From Chimonanthus salicifolius (lineage: Eukaryota > Streptophyta > Magnoliopsida > Laurales > Calycanthaceae), in the NCBI GenBank assembly GCA_013350335.1, contig CM023541.1:34712739-34776738 (forward strand): 64,000 nt of DNA, written 5' to 3'. A program made the position numbers and the translations under genes. The notes under the pieces are model-generated. The model saw only the letters and a program-made list of their open reading frames with translations, was not told where the DNA came from and searched no databases. Position 1 is the stretch's first letter. Every line of letters starts with the position of its first letter. Positions 11,801 to 23,800 of this stretch are shown piece by piece.

Positions 11801-14800
11801 CCATGTTCTAGGCTTAAATTTTATTTTCAAAATATTGAATATCATGCCTCCATACTTATAAGTCCAAGATTCCACTGTACATATGTATATATGTTCTTTT
11901 TAAATTTTATTTTTTATAAAAACTCAAATCCTTGAAATTGATGAAGTAGGTTGGAAATAATTTAATTGCATCTTAATTTTGTATTTTAAAATAAATTGAG
12001 ATTGTTTATATTTTTATATTAATGCCACCATCTTAATTAAAATTAGTTAAATTGTTAGATTCTATGTTTAAATCTAGAATGTTTCTAAATTAAGATTAAA
12101 ACTCATAGATTAGATAAATTATTCCATATTTATGATTTTTCTCCATATTTCTCAAAGTTCTTAAAATACGTAATTCAATGGTGTATTTTCATGGATATAT
12201 TTTGCTAAGTTCCAATGAGTTCGACCTCGCACTTAATCGCTATACTATCTAACGGTTCGTGCGCTTGCGAGTTATAAATTTAAAATTTGCACAACAGCAG
12301 GAAGGCTTTTCGTGAAGATATCTACTAATTGTTGATTACTGTGAAAAAATGGAGTACAAATAACACTAGGATGCAAGTTAATTCGAACAAAATGACAGTC
12401 CACTTCAATGTGTTTAGTTCGCTCATGAAATATTGGATTGGAAGCAATGTGAATTGCAACCTGATTATCACAAAACATTTGTGTTGATTGATTATAACCA
12501 AAACCTAAATCCTGCAATAAAGCTTGAAGCCAAATAATTTCACTAGTTGTTGAAGCCATAGCACAGTACTCTGCCTTTGCACTAGACCGTGCAACAACTT
12601 TCTCTTTCTTACTCCTCCATGTTACCAAGTTACCTCCAACAAAGGTACAATAACCTGCAGTGAATCTTCGGTCAACTGGGCACCCTGCCCAATCAGTATC
12701 AGTGTAAGTGGTAATAGAACAATGTACATGCATGCACATCAAGATACCTCTCCTAGGTGAACCTTTCAAATATTGAAAAATTATATTGACAGCATTCATG
12801 TGAGTAAGTTTGGGTGCATACGTAAACATGCTGACTAGACTGGCCGAGTAATGGTTAGATAAATGAATCTGCCAACCAATCTTTCAAACTGACCAATATC
12901 AAATAATACTTCACTACCATCACCAAGCTTACCACCATTGTCAATTAGAGTATCTGATGGTTTAACTACCAACTTTCTAATATCCTGTAATAAGTCCAAC
13001 ACATACTTTCGATGATTAAGAAATATGCCATTTTTTTAGTATGCAACTTCTAATCCAAGAAAATATTTTAACACGCCCGGGTCTTTGATGGAAAATTTCT
13101 CGCTCAGCAGAGACTTAAGCCTTGAAATTTCATTTTGATCATCACCAATGATCACAATATAATCAACATGAACTAAAACAATAGTTGTTCCAGACACATC
13201 TTTCTTGACAAACAATGAAGCATCCGCTACACTCCTTTTAAGCCTGTTACTCATAAGAACAGAACTGGACTTATCATACCAAGCACGAGGAGGACTGCTT
13301 AACCCCATATATTGCCGTTTTTAGTTTACACACAAAGCCAACTTTGGATTCTTGCGGATGACCTGCTGGGACACTCACATAAACCTCCTCTTCTAGCTCA
13401 CCATGCAGGAACGCATTTTTTATATCCATCTGAGATAACTGCCAATCCTGATTTACTGGTAAAGAAGAAGAACTCGGAAGGTTTTCATCTTTTCAACTGT
13501 TGCAAATGTCTCTTTATAATCCTTTCCATAAGTTTGTGTAAATCCTCTGGCAACAAGTCTCGCATTGTGTCGCTTTATAATTCCATCATTCTTATATTTT
13601 ATTTTCTATATCCAACGACACCCAACAGTTTTCTTTCCTAGAGACAATTTAACAATATCCTAAGTTCTATTATTATCAGGTGCTTGCAATTCTACTTTCA
13701 TGGCATTTTTCTAAATACAAATAGAGTTCGTTTCTCCAAAAGTTTTTGGCTCTTGTTCACTAGACACTGCACTTAAGAAGGTCAAATGAGACTGAGTAAC
13801 ATTATCATATGTCACACAAGCCTCCATTGGATAGGATACATCATGGTAAGTGAAAAAATCTTTCATTCTTTATGGAGGACTAGTCTATCTACTCGATCTC
13901 CGCAGTGGAAGAGGAGGTGCTAGTATTTCAGTTGTTGTAGAAATTGGCTGACTTTCTGGAGAGATAATCTTAGTAGAAATGCAGGTATTTCAGTTGCTAG
14001 AGACATTGGTTGACTATTTGGTGATATAATCTCAGTATTGCGGCTGACAAAAGCATCATCAGTTATAGTATGAAGAGGTATCAAATCAGATAAGTTCTCC
14101 CCCTGGGACCAATTCCCAGAATCACCTTGTGCTTGAAAATAAGACTTAGATTCAATAAAACGTACATCACGGGAGATAAGATTCTTATGAGATGTCGAGT
14201 CGTAACAAATGTATCTTTTTTAGTGGAAGAATATCCAAAAAAGACACACCTGATAGATCGAGCATCAAACTTGTCACAATGAACAAAAAGTTCAAGAATA
14301 TGAGAAAACATTTCTAGTAAGTTTATGTAAATTTATTAACTTAAAAAACAACAAATAAACTTTATTTGTTTCTTCAAAATTTATTTTACTAGGTTATGCG
14401 TCCTTGTCAGGTGATTTCATTATGATCCCCTACAAACTTTTTGAGTCATCGAGCATTAAGCTTGAATTAGTGTGGTCCACTTATTGATAATCGTCTTCAT
14501 CATCAATGTCTTTTTCTTTTCTATTTTTAATCTTCAGGTGGGAACTGTTGAAGCAGCTGAAAAGGCAGTTGCAGTAGGGGTTGATTGCATCATTGCTCAA
14601 GGGGTAGAGGCTGGAGGTCACATTGCCATTGTTCTTTCTTTCTCACTTTTTTGAGTTCTAATTGATTGGAAGAGTTAGTATGGAGGGTAAAACCTATAAA
14701 GAACACGATAAATTTCTTGGGAGGCACACCTCACTACCATGGAGTGGATGGGGGTAAACAGAAAATGATATTATTTTTCACTCCCCCAAAATTTTAAGGT

Positions 14801-17800
14801 TGTCATGGACATTCTGTGAGTTCACCACTAGGTGTTGCCATGTCTTGAAAATCTAAAAATAGAAATCCAACCATAAACCAATCAAATTGAGTAAATTAGT
14901 GAGTTTTCACTTCTCTTACAAAATAAAAAAAGTTGTTTTTCTCACAATAAAATGCAATGTTGCTCAATTGGTTCAAATGAGTAGGTGCTATTTCATAAAG
15001 TTTTCTACTCCTACCATTATGAAATTGTCGGACTAGCATTATCAATCTGATTGGAGTACATCTATTTTGAAGGTTTGGATTTATAGGTAGTGTACAAAGG
15101 GGCAATAGGTTTTGTTCTTGTCGGGTTTTTGACCAATTTGGGATCAAATCAATATGGCCATAAGAGTTATTTACCTCTCCTGACTTGATGGTTAAACAGG
15201 TCAGTTTGGATCCAACTCGATCATTGATTAGGTTGGAATGCCGAACCAAATCGAAACTATAGAAGTTGTTAGCCCTGCCAACTTCTACTTCTTAATGTTG
15301 GCCTTTTGAGCCAAACTCAACAGAAAGACACGGTTGATGGTGGAGTGATTGAGTGTATGATTTATTGTTTTTATGAGAGGGTTAAATAGAGAATTAGAAC
15401 TCGAAAAACTAACCTTAGATAAATTTTATCTTTGATAATGATTTTGATGGCCTTCTACTTCTTTTTAAATTTTGATATGATCTTTGTATAGAACGTGTTG
15501 TGCAAATTTTAAATTTATAATTACTCGCAAGCGTACGAATCGAATTGGAGTATAGAGATATGCAAGTGAAAGGTCGAACCCACAGGGACTTGATTTAGAA
15601 GGAACTGGAAAACAAATTAAAAAGCCTAATATTTTAACCTTAACCTAGTTAACAATTTTTATGGGGGATGGTTGAATTAAACATGTAAAATTAAACAAAA
15701 CAACTAAAATAGAGATTGAATAAAGTGAGAGAAATTACTAAGGTATCGGATTCCACCACCATTAAATCCATAATCTTCTAATTATTTATTTATTAATTCC
15801 CAATTTTTAGAGATTTAAACATTTAAGTTCATTAATATGGTATTCAAAGATTGATTTTCCTTTGCTTAAAAATGTAAATTCTAAGTATTCAATGTATCCA
15901 ATCTTAACTTAAAAGATAATGGATCAAAGGGATTAATCTAAGCATCCAATGTATTTAAATTAAAATAAAAGAAAACAATGAATCAAAGGGTTTTACTTTT
16001 AAATTAATTTAAACGCCAAGCAATGATAAATCAAATATTAATATTAACTACCACAAATACATGATATTAGTGGTGAAAATAATTAACATCTAATTAATCT
16101 AATGAAGCACAAATCATAAATAATTGAACACACATATTTAGAAATTAAATAAACAAATAAAATAACATTATTTCATTAATGGGGTTTCATCCTCAACCTT
16201 AGTACAAGAAATTAGCCAGACATCATAAATGAATTAAAGAAAAGAGATGGATAAAATAAAAACCGAGCCATCGTCGGAGATCCCGAGCTTCTGCCACAAT
16301 CCTTCTCTGCTCTCAACCGAGCCTTTTTGTTGTGCCCAGTTCCAGGTTCGATTCTGCTATGAAAGGGGCTCTCAATTTAAAGAGGTTTGGAGATGTAAAA
16401 TTTAGCAAGTGCAAGTGGGATCCACTTCCAATTCCAGTCGATTCTTTGCTGGCAGACTTTCACTCTCCACACGGCAGTTTCTTTTTTTCTTCTTTTCTAT
16501 CTCATTCATTTGGCCAGCACCTCCTTTCTATTCCTTTATTTTCTATTTTTATTCTCTTCCCATTCTTTCTCCATCTCCGCTTTTCTTTCTTGGTCACAGC
16601 AAACCCATCTATTTCTATTCGAAAACAGCCCTTCCATCCTTCTATTCTTATCTCTTTTCTTACTCAATCTTCTCTTACCTCTCCATTCTGCTGCAATGTT
16701 ATGTTTTGCTCAACGATGAATGTTCTAAGGTGTTGGGGATTAGGGATTAATTAAATGCAAACCATCAATCACACAATCACACGACACAAGATTTACGTGG
16801 TTTGGTTAGAACGCCTACGTCCACGGAGCGAGATCAAATCTACTATGTAGAGTAACATGTACAGGGGATTATAAGGTCTCTCCCTCTTAGATCTCCCTGG
16901 CTCTCACTCTGTCTCTAATCCCTCTCTGTGTTTTACACAGGACTACAATAATAGATAGAAGAAGAGGAACTTAAGCAAAGGCTTAAGTCACCATACTGGG
17001 CCTAAGCCCAGTAGGCCCATAAGTGGGACTGCCCACAACAATCTCCCCCTCCAGCCCAGGAGGAGGAGAACACTCTGACATGGATGTAAGCTTCTGTAGA
17101 GGCCAGATGCCCCTACGCAGAACTCAAACTTGTTCTTTGGAAGAACTTTGCTGAACATGTCTGCTGAATTGTGGTCTGTGTGAATCTTCTTTACACTGAT
17201 CTGTTTTTCTTCAATTGCTGCTCTCAACCAATGATATCTCAAATCAATGTGCTTGGTTCTTGAGTGATGCATGGCATTCTTACTCAAGTCGATGGCGCTC
17301 TGACTGTCATAATACATTGTATAGTCCTCTTGTTTGATGCCTATTTCCTGAAGGAATCCCTTCTGCGAAACCATCTCTTTCCCAGCTTCTGTAGCAGCAA
17401 TGTACTCTGCCTCTGCTGTAGAAAGTGCTACACACTTCTGTAGCTTGGATTGCCAACTGACGGCTCCTCCAAGAATGTGAAAAGATAACCAGAAGTGGAC
17501 TTGCGACCATTAAGGTCACCACCCATATCTGCATCTATGTAGCCGGTAATAAAAGGGTCTCCACCAAACATGACGCCCATACTCGATGTACCTCACAAGT
17601 ATCTGAAGATCCATCTCACTGCCTCCTAATGATCATTCTTGGGTCTGACATAAATCTGCTCACCAATCCAACTGCATGTGTTATATCTGGTCTTGTGCAA
17701 ACCATCGCGTATATGAGACTACCAACTGCCGACTGATATGGAATCTAACTCATCTTGTCTTTCTCTGTCTCAGATGAAGGACAACATTCCTTACTCAGCT

Positions 17801-20800
17801 TGAAGTGAGCGGCGAGAGGAGTGCTAACGGAGTTGCGATCCCTCATGACGAATCTCTCCAAAACCTTCTCAATGTATTTCTCTTGAGACAGGATAATCTT
17901 CTTTTTCTTTCTATCTCTGTCAATCTCCATACCCAAAATCTGTCTAGCAGGGCCAAGATCTTTCTTGTCAAACGCCTTTGACAGGTCTGCCTTCAACAAC
18001 TTGATCAATTTGGAACTCTTTCCAAATATCAACATGTCGTCCACATATAATAACAAGATGATGAACTGATCACCCTTGAACTCCTAATAATACACACATG
18101 AGTTACCTGAACTATGTTTGTATCCATTTCCTGTCATGAAAGAGTGAAAATTCTTATACCATTCCTGCGATGCCTGTTTCAATCCATACAGGCTTTTCTT
18201 GAGTCGGCAAACAAGATTCTCCGTGCCCTTCAACTCAAACCCCTCGGGTTGTTTCATGTAAATCTCTTCGTCTAGGTCACCGTGAAGAAATGCAGTCTTC
18301 ACGTCTATCTGTTTAATCTCAAGATCTAGACTCACGGCCAAGCCCAACATAACTCATATGGAGCTCATCTTCGCCACTGGTGAGAATATCTCGTCGAAGT
18401 CCACTCCCTTCTTCTGTCCAAAGCCCTTCACCACTAAGCGGGCTTTATACTTCAGAACTTTTCTCTATCCTTTTTCACCCGAAAGACCCATTTGTTCTGT
18501 AAGGCCTTCCTGCCAACTGGTAGATCAACCAGTTCATATGTGTTGTTCTTCTTAAGAGACATCATCTCTTCTACCATAGCTTTCCCCGAGTGAATTCTGT
18601 TTTTGTCGCCTATAGCCTCTGAGTAACTCTCAGGCTCCCCCTCACTGGTCATAACACAAAATCGAAACTCGAGTATCTCCTGGATGGGTTATGCTCTCTA
18701 ACAGATCTCCTAGGAGGTATAACATCCTCTGATGTAGAAATACTAGGGGGTGCTCCCCCTCGCTCAACTGTCTATCTCTATCATTATCATCCTCCACTGT
18801 GTCCTCAACTGTATCATGTACTGGCTCATTAACTGTCATCTGTAGACGTATCTGCTGGCCCACTGACACTGTCACTGCAACTGCTAAAAGGAACATCTAA
18901 CCCACTATCATCTGACTGACTGACTAGCGGTGCAGGTGAAGGAGAAGGTGTTACTGTTGACTGAGGTGTATCCGGAGTGGAGATGGGACCTTGATCTAGG
19001 TCACTGGAATATGTGGGTTTATTATTCTCATTGAAGAACTCATCTTCACGGAATACCACGTCTCGACTCCTGAACATTTTCTACTGAGCTGGATCCCACA
19101 GTCTGTATCCAAACTCTAGATCACCATAACCAATAAATGCACAAAATGTTGACTTTACATCCAATTTCTTCCTCGACATATCAGGGATGTGTGCATAGCA
19201 AACGCAGCAAAAAACTCTGAGATGCTTGTAGGTAACTTTTCTACCTGTCCACAAACATTCTGCCACTTCACCATTTAGCAGAGCTGATGGTGAGCGGTTG
19301 ATGAGGTATACTGCTGTCCTCGCTGCTTCGCTCCAAAATCTCTTGGGTAGGTTTACGTTGTGAACTATGCAATGCATTCGTTCAACAATGGTGCGGTTGT
19401 AGTGCTCTGCTACACCGTTATGTTGGGGAGTCCCTGGCACTGTCAACTCATGTCGAATGTCGTTTTTCCCGCAGAATTCTTTAAACTCTCCCGATGTGTA
19501 CTCTCCACCATTATCGGTCCTCAGGCATTTCAGTTTTCTACCCGTCTCTCTCTCCACAGGGGCAACAAACTCACGGAAGAATGAGAAAGTCTGATCTTTG
19601 GATCTCATGAAGTAAATCCAGCATTTTCTCGTACAATCATCAACGAAGGTAACGAAATACTTGTTCTTGCCCAATGATTCCTCCTCTATCGGTCCACAAA
19701 CATCTGAGTATACTAGGTCTAGTTTCCTGGCCTTTATGTGGCCCCTTATATTGAAGGAAGCTCTTGTCTGCTTGCCCATGATGCAATGCTCACAACTGTC
19801 TAGCCGGGTGCACTCAGTCCGTGGAATAAGGGCTTTCCTATGAAGAATCTGCAGCCCTCTCTCACTAAGATGTGCAAGTCTCCGGTGCCATAGAGAGAAA
19901 GCAGTCTCTCTTTGCACTGCGTGGATCTGGCCAATGCAAAACGTACCGGTCAGAACATACAGATGATCTCTGATCACCCCTCGTGCCATGGTAAGCGACC
20001 CTTTGTTGATCTTACATCGGTTTTCGCCGAATGTACTGATGTATCCCTCTGTGCCGAGTACCCTCGCAGAAATGAGGTTTAATCTGATGTCTAGCACATG
20101 TCTCACATCCTTCAAACTAATCTTACAGCCATGACTAGTCTTCATAGTAATGTTCCCAACTCCAGTGATAGGGGAACATGCAAAGTTTCCCATCCGAACT
20201 GTTCCAAAATCACCGGATGTATATGTGGAGAAGAAGCTCCTATGAGGCGTATAATGATAAGTGGCACCAGTGTCAATGACCCACTCAGATGAGGAGGGGG
20301 TAATGGACAGACTCTTTCCCTCACTACTGGTCACTATGACAAAAGTACGTTGCTCCTGAGATGTTGCAGCCGTGGTGTCTGAAGATGCTGGATTTCGTTT
20401 CTGATACTGCACAGTCTGATTATTTTCTCTCTTCCACACCCTGCACTGATTCTTAAAGTGCCCTGCTCTGCCACAATGAAAACACTTTCTGTTGTCTCTG
20501 CCTCTGCTCTGAGATCTATTACCTCCACCGGGTCTGCTCTTGCTTCTATGGTCCTAGCGACCATGAGTTTTATGTCTTCTGCCCCTATCATGTGACACAT
20601 ATGCTCCGAAAGAAGAAGATGCGATGCCCTTTTCTTTCCATCTCATCTCTTCATTCATCAATGACTCCTTGACTGTCTCTAAGGATAACTGGCCACCGGG
20701 TGCAAAGTTACTCAAAGCAATCACCAGAGTCTCAAAAGAATCTGGTAGTGTCGCCATGAGAAGAAGAGCCAAAATCTCATCTGCAAAGATGATCTTCGCA

Positions 20801-23800
20801 CTAGCCAACTGCTTCACCATACCCTGAAAGTTGCTGAGGTGTTCTGACATTGACATGTTCTCATTGTATGTCAGTCTCACCAGTCTCTTGATAACAGAGG
20901 CTTTTTTCACTAGAGCTTTGCTCTCATACATTGTAGACAGTTTGGTCCACAGTTCATCTGCCTTCTTTGCTTCTATGATATGGTGAAGTATGGTGTCATC
21001 GACAGACTCCCTGATCAGGCTCACAGCCTTCAAATGCTTGTATTCCCATTCTTTCGGCTTTTCCTTCATATCATCAGGCATAGATACATCTCCTAAAATG
21101 GGATAATATAAATCATGCTTAATCAGAAGATCTTGCATTCGGGTCTTCCCTAGGAGATAATTGCCCGTTACCAATTTCATGACTGTAGAACTGCTAGAAT
21201 TGGATGCCATTCTTGCACTGTCCTCTGTTTAATTTGGTGCGCAAATACGGAAGTAAATAACCAACAATGTAAATTTGTAGCCCTGCACAAACCTAGGGAT
21301 CTACTACTGGCATCCAACCAAATACCCCCAAACTCCTCACCACTTGGGTGGTTCAATCAATCATAACACATGGCAGAATAATGTGTAAAAATATGTGACA
21401 ATTATAAAAGAAAAAGGAAAAAGAAAACTCAGCTGGTCTCCTTTCTACAAATGTCACTGCTTGGCGTTCACTGCTGATTCCTCCAAAAAATAGATCCACG
21501 CCAGTCACTGCGTAGATCTCACTACCACGATCGCACAGGAGAAAACGGATTTCAATTCCGAGTCCCGGTGACTCCAGAAACTGCAAAACAATTCTGGACC
21601 GTTGTTTTTTTTTTTGGTTGCAGGAGTACGTGAATCAGTAGTCCCTCTGGTGCACTGAAAATGGTGGTCCTACGGACTCCCGGAACTGGGTCTCAGATTT
21701 GTTACCGCCGCCGCCGTCTTTTCTTCCAGCCAAGATTTGCAGATCTGCTGCTCTATGTCCGCCGATTGCCGAGAAAACCCCAAACTGGGTTTGATTGTCT
21801 CCGGTGACCCTTCTGTTTGGCGACGAGATGAAACCCCTTTCTGCTGTTCTTCCGCCGTACTCCCTTCTCAGATCTGGCTGGTCGGTGGAGACATTCGCCG
21901 CTGCTGCTCCGGCAATCTGAGAGAACCCCTTTCTGCTGTGGATTGAAGGGAACCCTTGGTCTGCGATTAACCTAGATCTGGTGGTTCCAGATGCCTCTGG
22001 CGTCGCTGCAACTCACAGCCAGTCACTCTAAAGTTTCCGCCTCCTCTGCCTTGGATGCACGGCTGGTTTCTTCAGATCTAAGCCCAGATGCCTTTGGATC
22101 TGGGTTTTCCTCTTGTACCGACGCCAAGATAAGCCCTTCAGCCGACCTGCTCTCAGCAGATTGGTGGTTTTTTTTTTTCTTTCTTTAGATCTAATTTTCG
22201 ATCTGGATTTCGCTACTGTTCACAAGAAAAATCTTTACTCACTGAACAGTGTTGTGTGCGATTTCACCGACTTCGATTCGACGGAACCTTGTCTGAATCC
22301 GATAACCTTCAGCTCTGATACCACTTGTTGGGATTAGGGATTAATTAAATGCAAACCATCAATCACACAATCACACGACACAAGATTTACGTGGTTCGGC
22401 TAGAACGCCTACGTCCACAGAGCGAGATCAAATCTACTATGTAGAGTAACATGTATAGGGGATTACAAGGTCTCTCCCTCTCAAATCTCCTTGGCTCTCA
22501 CTCTGTCTCTAATCCCTCTCTGTGTCTTACACAGGACTACAATAATAGATAGAAGAAGAGGAACTTAAGCAAAGGCTTAAGTCACCATACTGGGCCTAAG
22601 CCCAGTAGGCCCATAAGTGGGGCTGGCCCACAACACTAAGAAACTGAAATTCCATTCAGTTTAGGGACGCTGGCTGCCAGTTGCTTCTCATGAAAAACTC
22701 TGTTGCTTGCTTTGATTCTTTTTATTGCTTTCTTGCCTCTGTCAGTACATCTCCAGCTCTGTTCTTCAGATTCAGGTAATAGATTGTTGGAGGTGATGAC
22801 ATGAATTCAAAACCCCCAACACAACTCCTCTGCCTCATCTCCTTCAAGGTCCTGAATATATCTTCACTAACAAGTGCAAGGTGTTGCAATCCGGGCCCTT
22901 CATTGTGCTCTAGATATGTCTGTATCTGACTCTTCCTCTTTGTACCTTCTGGTTTGATCACCAATGTTCTGATGTCTAGATTGATGATACGAATATTTCG
23001 GCCATGCACCCATAATCTACACACTCATCATAAGTTTGTTCCCATTTGATTCTATTTTCATTTGTATGAAATTTGTTGAACTGATTGCTCTAAATCAAAC
23101 ATTCCACCAAATCAGGTCGTCTTCGGGTTTAGAAAATAATTCAACCTAAAAATACATAAAACACATTAATTAGATAAAATGAGATATAAACACTAATATT
23201 TTTAAATATATAATATATTACAATAATAATACAAAATAAAAAAAATTAAAGAACTAACTAATCCAATATTTAAGGGTGAAATTATTATTTTTCTGTGCTT
23301 ATCAAAATGTTGATCCAGCTCATTGCTCTGCCACTCATAGCCATCTAATCTTTCGACTTTCTTCTGTAACATATATTTTTATCTTTTTATTTACCCTCCA
23401 GTAGGTCCTTGATTAGAGGGTTATGGTATTTCAATCTATGATTGCTTTTGGATCTCTGCCACCCACTATGATGGTTACCAAATCAATGGGCTTAATAATC
23501 ATGCTTTGGACACTAAATTATCCAAACCAGTATTGATGCATTGTCCTTATTATTTTAAGTTGGTTTCGAATTTTTACTTTTTCAATTAACCTTTTTAGAA
23601 GTAATCTTCACTGCCATTCGTCTGTAAATGTCCATGTGATTGGCTTTACTAATTAATCATCGGTTCTCCATGTTCTATAGGTTTCTTTAATGGCATTGCT
23701 TCCTAGAATTGTGGACATTGTTGGTGATAGAAATATTCCAGTAGTTGCTGCAAGAACCATAGCTGATGCACATGGCTATGCCGCCGCCTTATCCTTGGGT

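Larger units (their letters stand above)
3448..12296 (+). mobile_element. Complete gag-only Ty3/gypsy element (Athila-like, non-autonomous), 8.85 kb
   Basis: The element has a 5' LTR (3448-5430), a tRNA-Asp primer-binding site (5437-5454), a gag region (6753-8215), a purine tract (10301-10311) and a 3' LTR (10316-12296). Both LTRs start TGATGAG and end TTGCACAACA. A perfect 5-bp target duplication, GCAGG, flanks it (3443-3447 and 12297-12301). No protease, reverse transcriptase, RNase H or integrase is visible in the 4.9-kb interior, so it must be moved in trans, like plant TR-GAG/LARD elements. It lies inside a reverse-oriented copia element, itself in intron 2 of the nitronate monooxygenase gene and in the same orientation as that gene. 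Confidence 0.9.
16731..22635 (-). mobile_element. Tnt1-like (Tork) Ty1/copia retrotransposon, 5.9 kb, defective
   Basis: Two 310-bp LTRs (16731-17040 and 22326-22635) differ at about a dozen positions by eye. The minus-strand order is LTR, tRNA-Met-type primer-binding site, gag, protease, integrase, RT, RNase H, purine tract, LTR, the copia order. Flanks are CTAAG (16725-16729, with one extra g before the LTR) and CTAAG (22636-22640). Coding is broken by in-frame TAG codons after gag and after integrase, and by later frameshifts. It is inserted in the solo LTR 15496-23304. Confidence 0.92.
15496..23304 (-). mobile_element. Reverse-oriented solo LTR related to the intron-2 gypsy element, split by a copia insertion
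   Basis: On the minus strand it begins TGATAAGCACAG (23304) and ends TTGCACAACA (15496), the same ends as the LTRs in intron 2, including the shared 'taaatttaaaatttgcacaaca' tail and an 'aaacccgaagacg' phrase near 23110. Without the copia insertion it is about 1.9 kb, close to the 1.98 kb of the related LTRs. No primer-binding site or gag adjoins it, so it is a solo LTR. The flanks gaacg/aaatg match at only 3 of 5 bases, so the target duplication is decayed or absent. Its U3 holds an HPPD gene fragment (22737-22946). Confidence 0.8.

Noticed and set aside
14611..14622. Alternative exon-3 donor at GGAG|GTCACA
   Set aside because: Joining it to the exon at 23681 gives an early stop; the GTTCTT donor at 14631 keeps the frame and the family alignment.
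16332..16754. Open frames of 113-140 codons
   Set aside because: They sit in the pyrimidine-rich part of the solo LTR and run into the copia LTR; Ser/Phe-rich composition explains the lack of stops.
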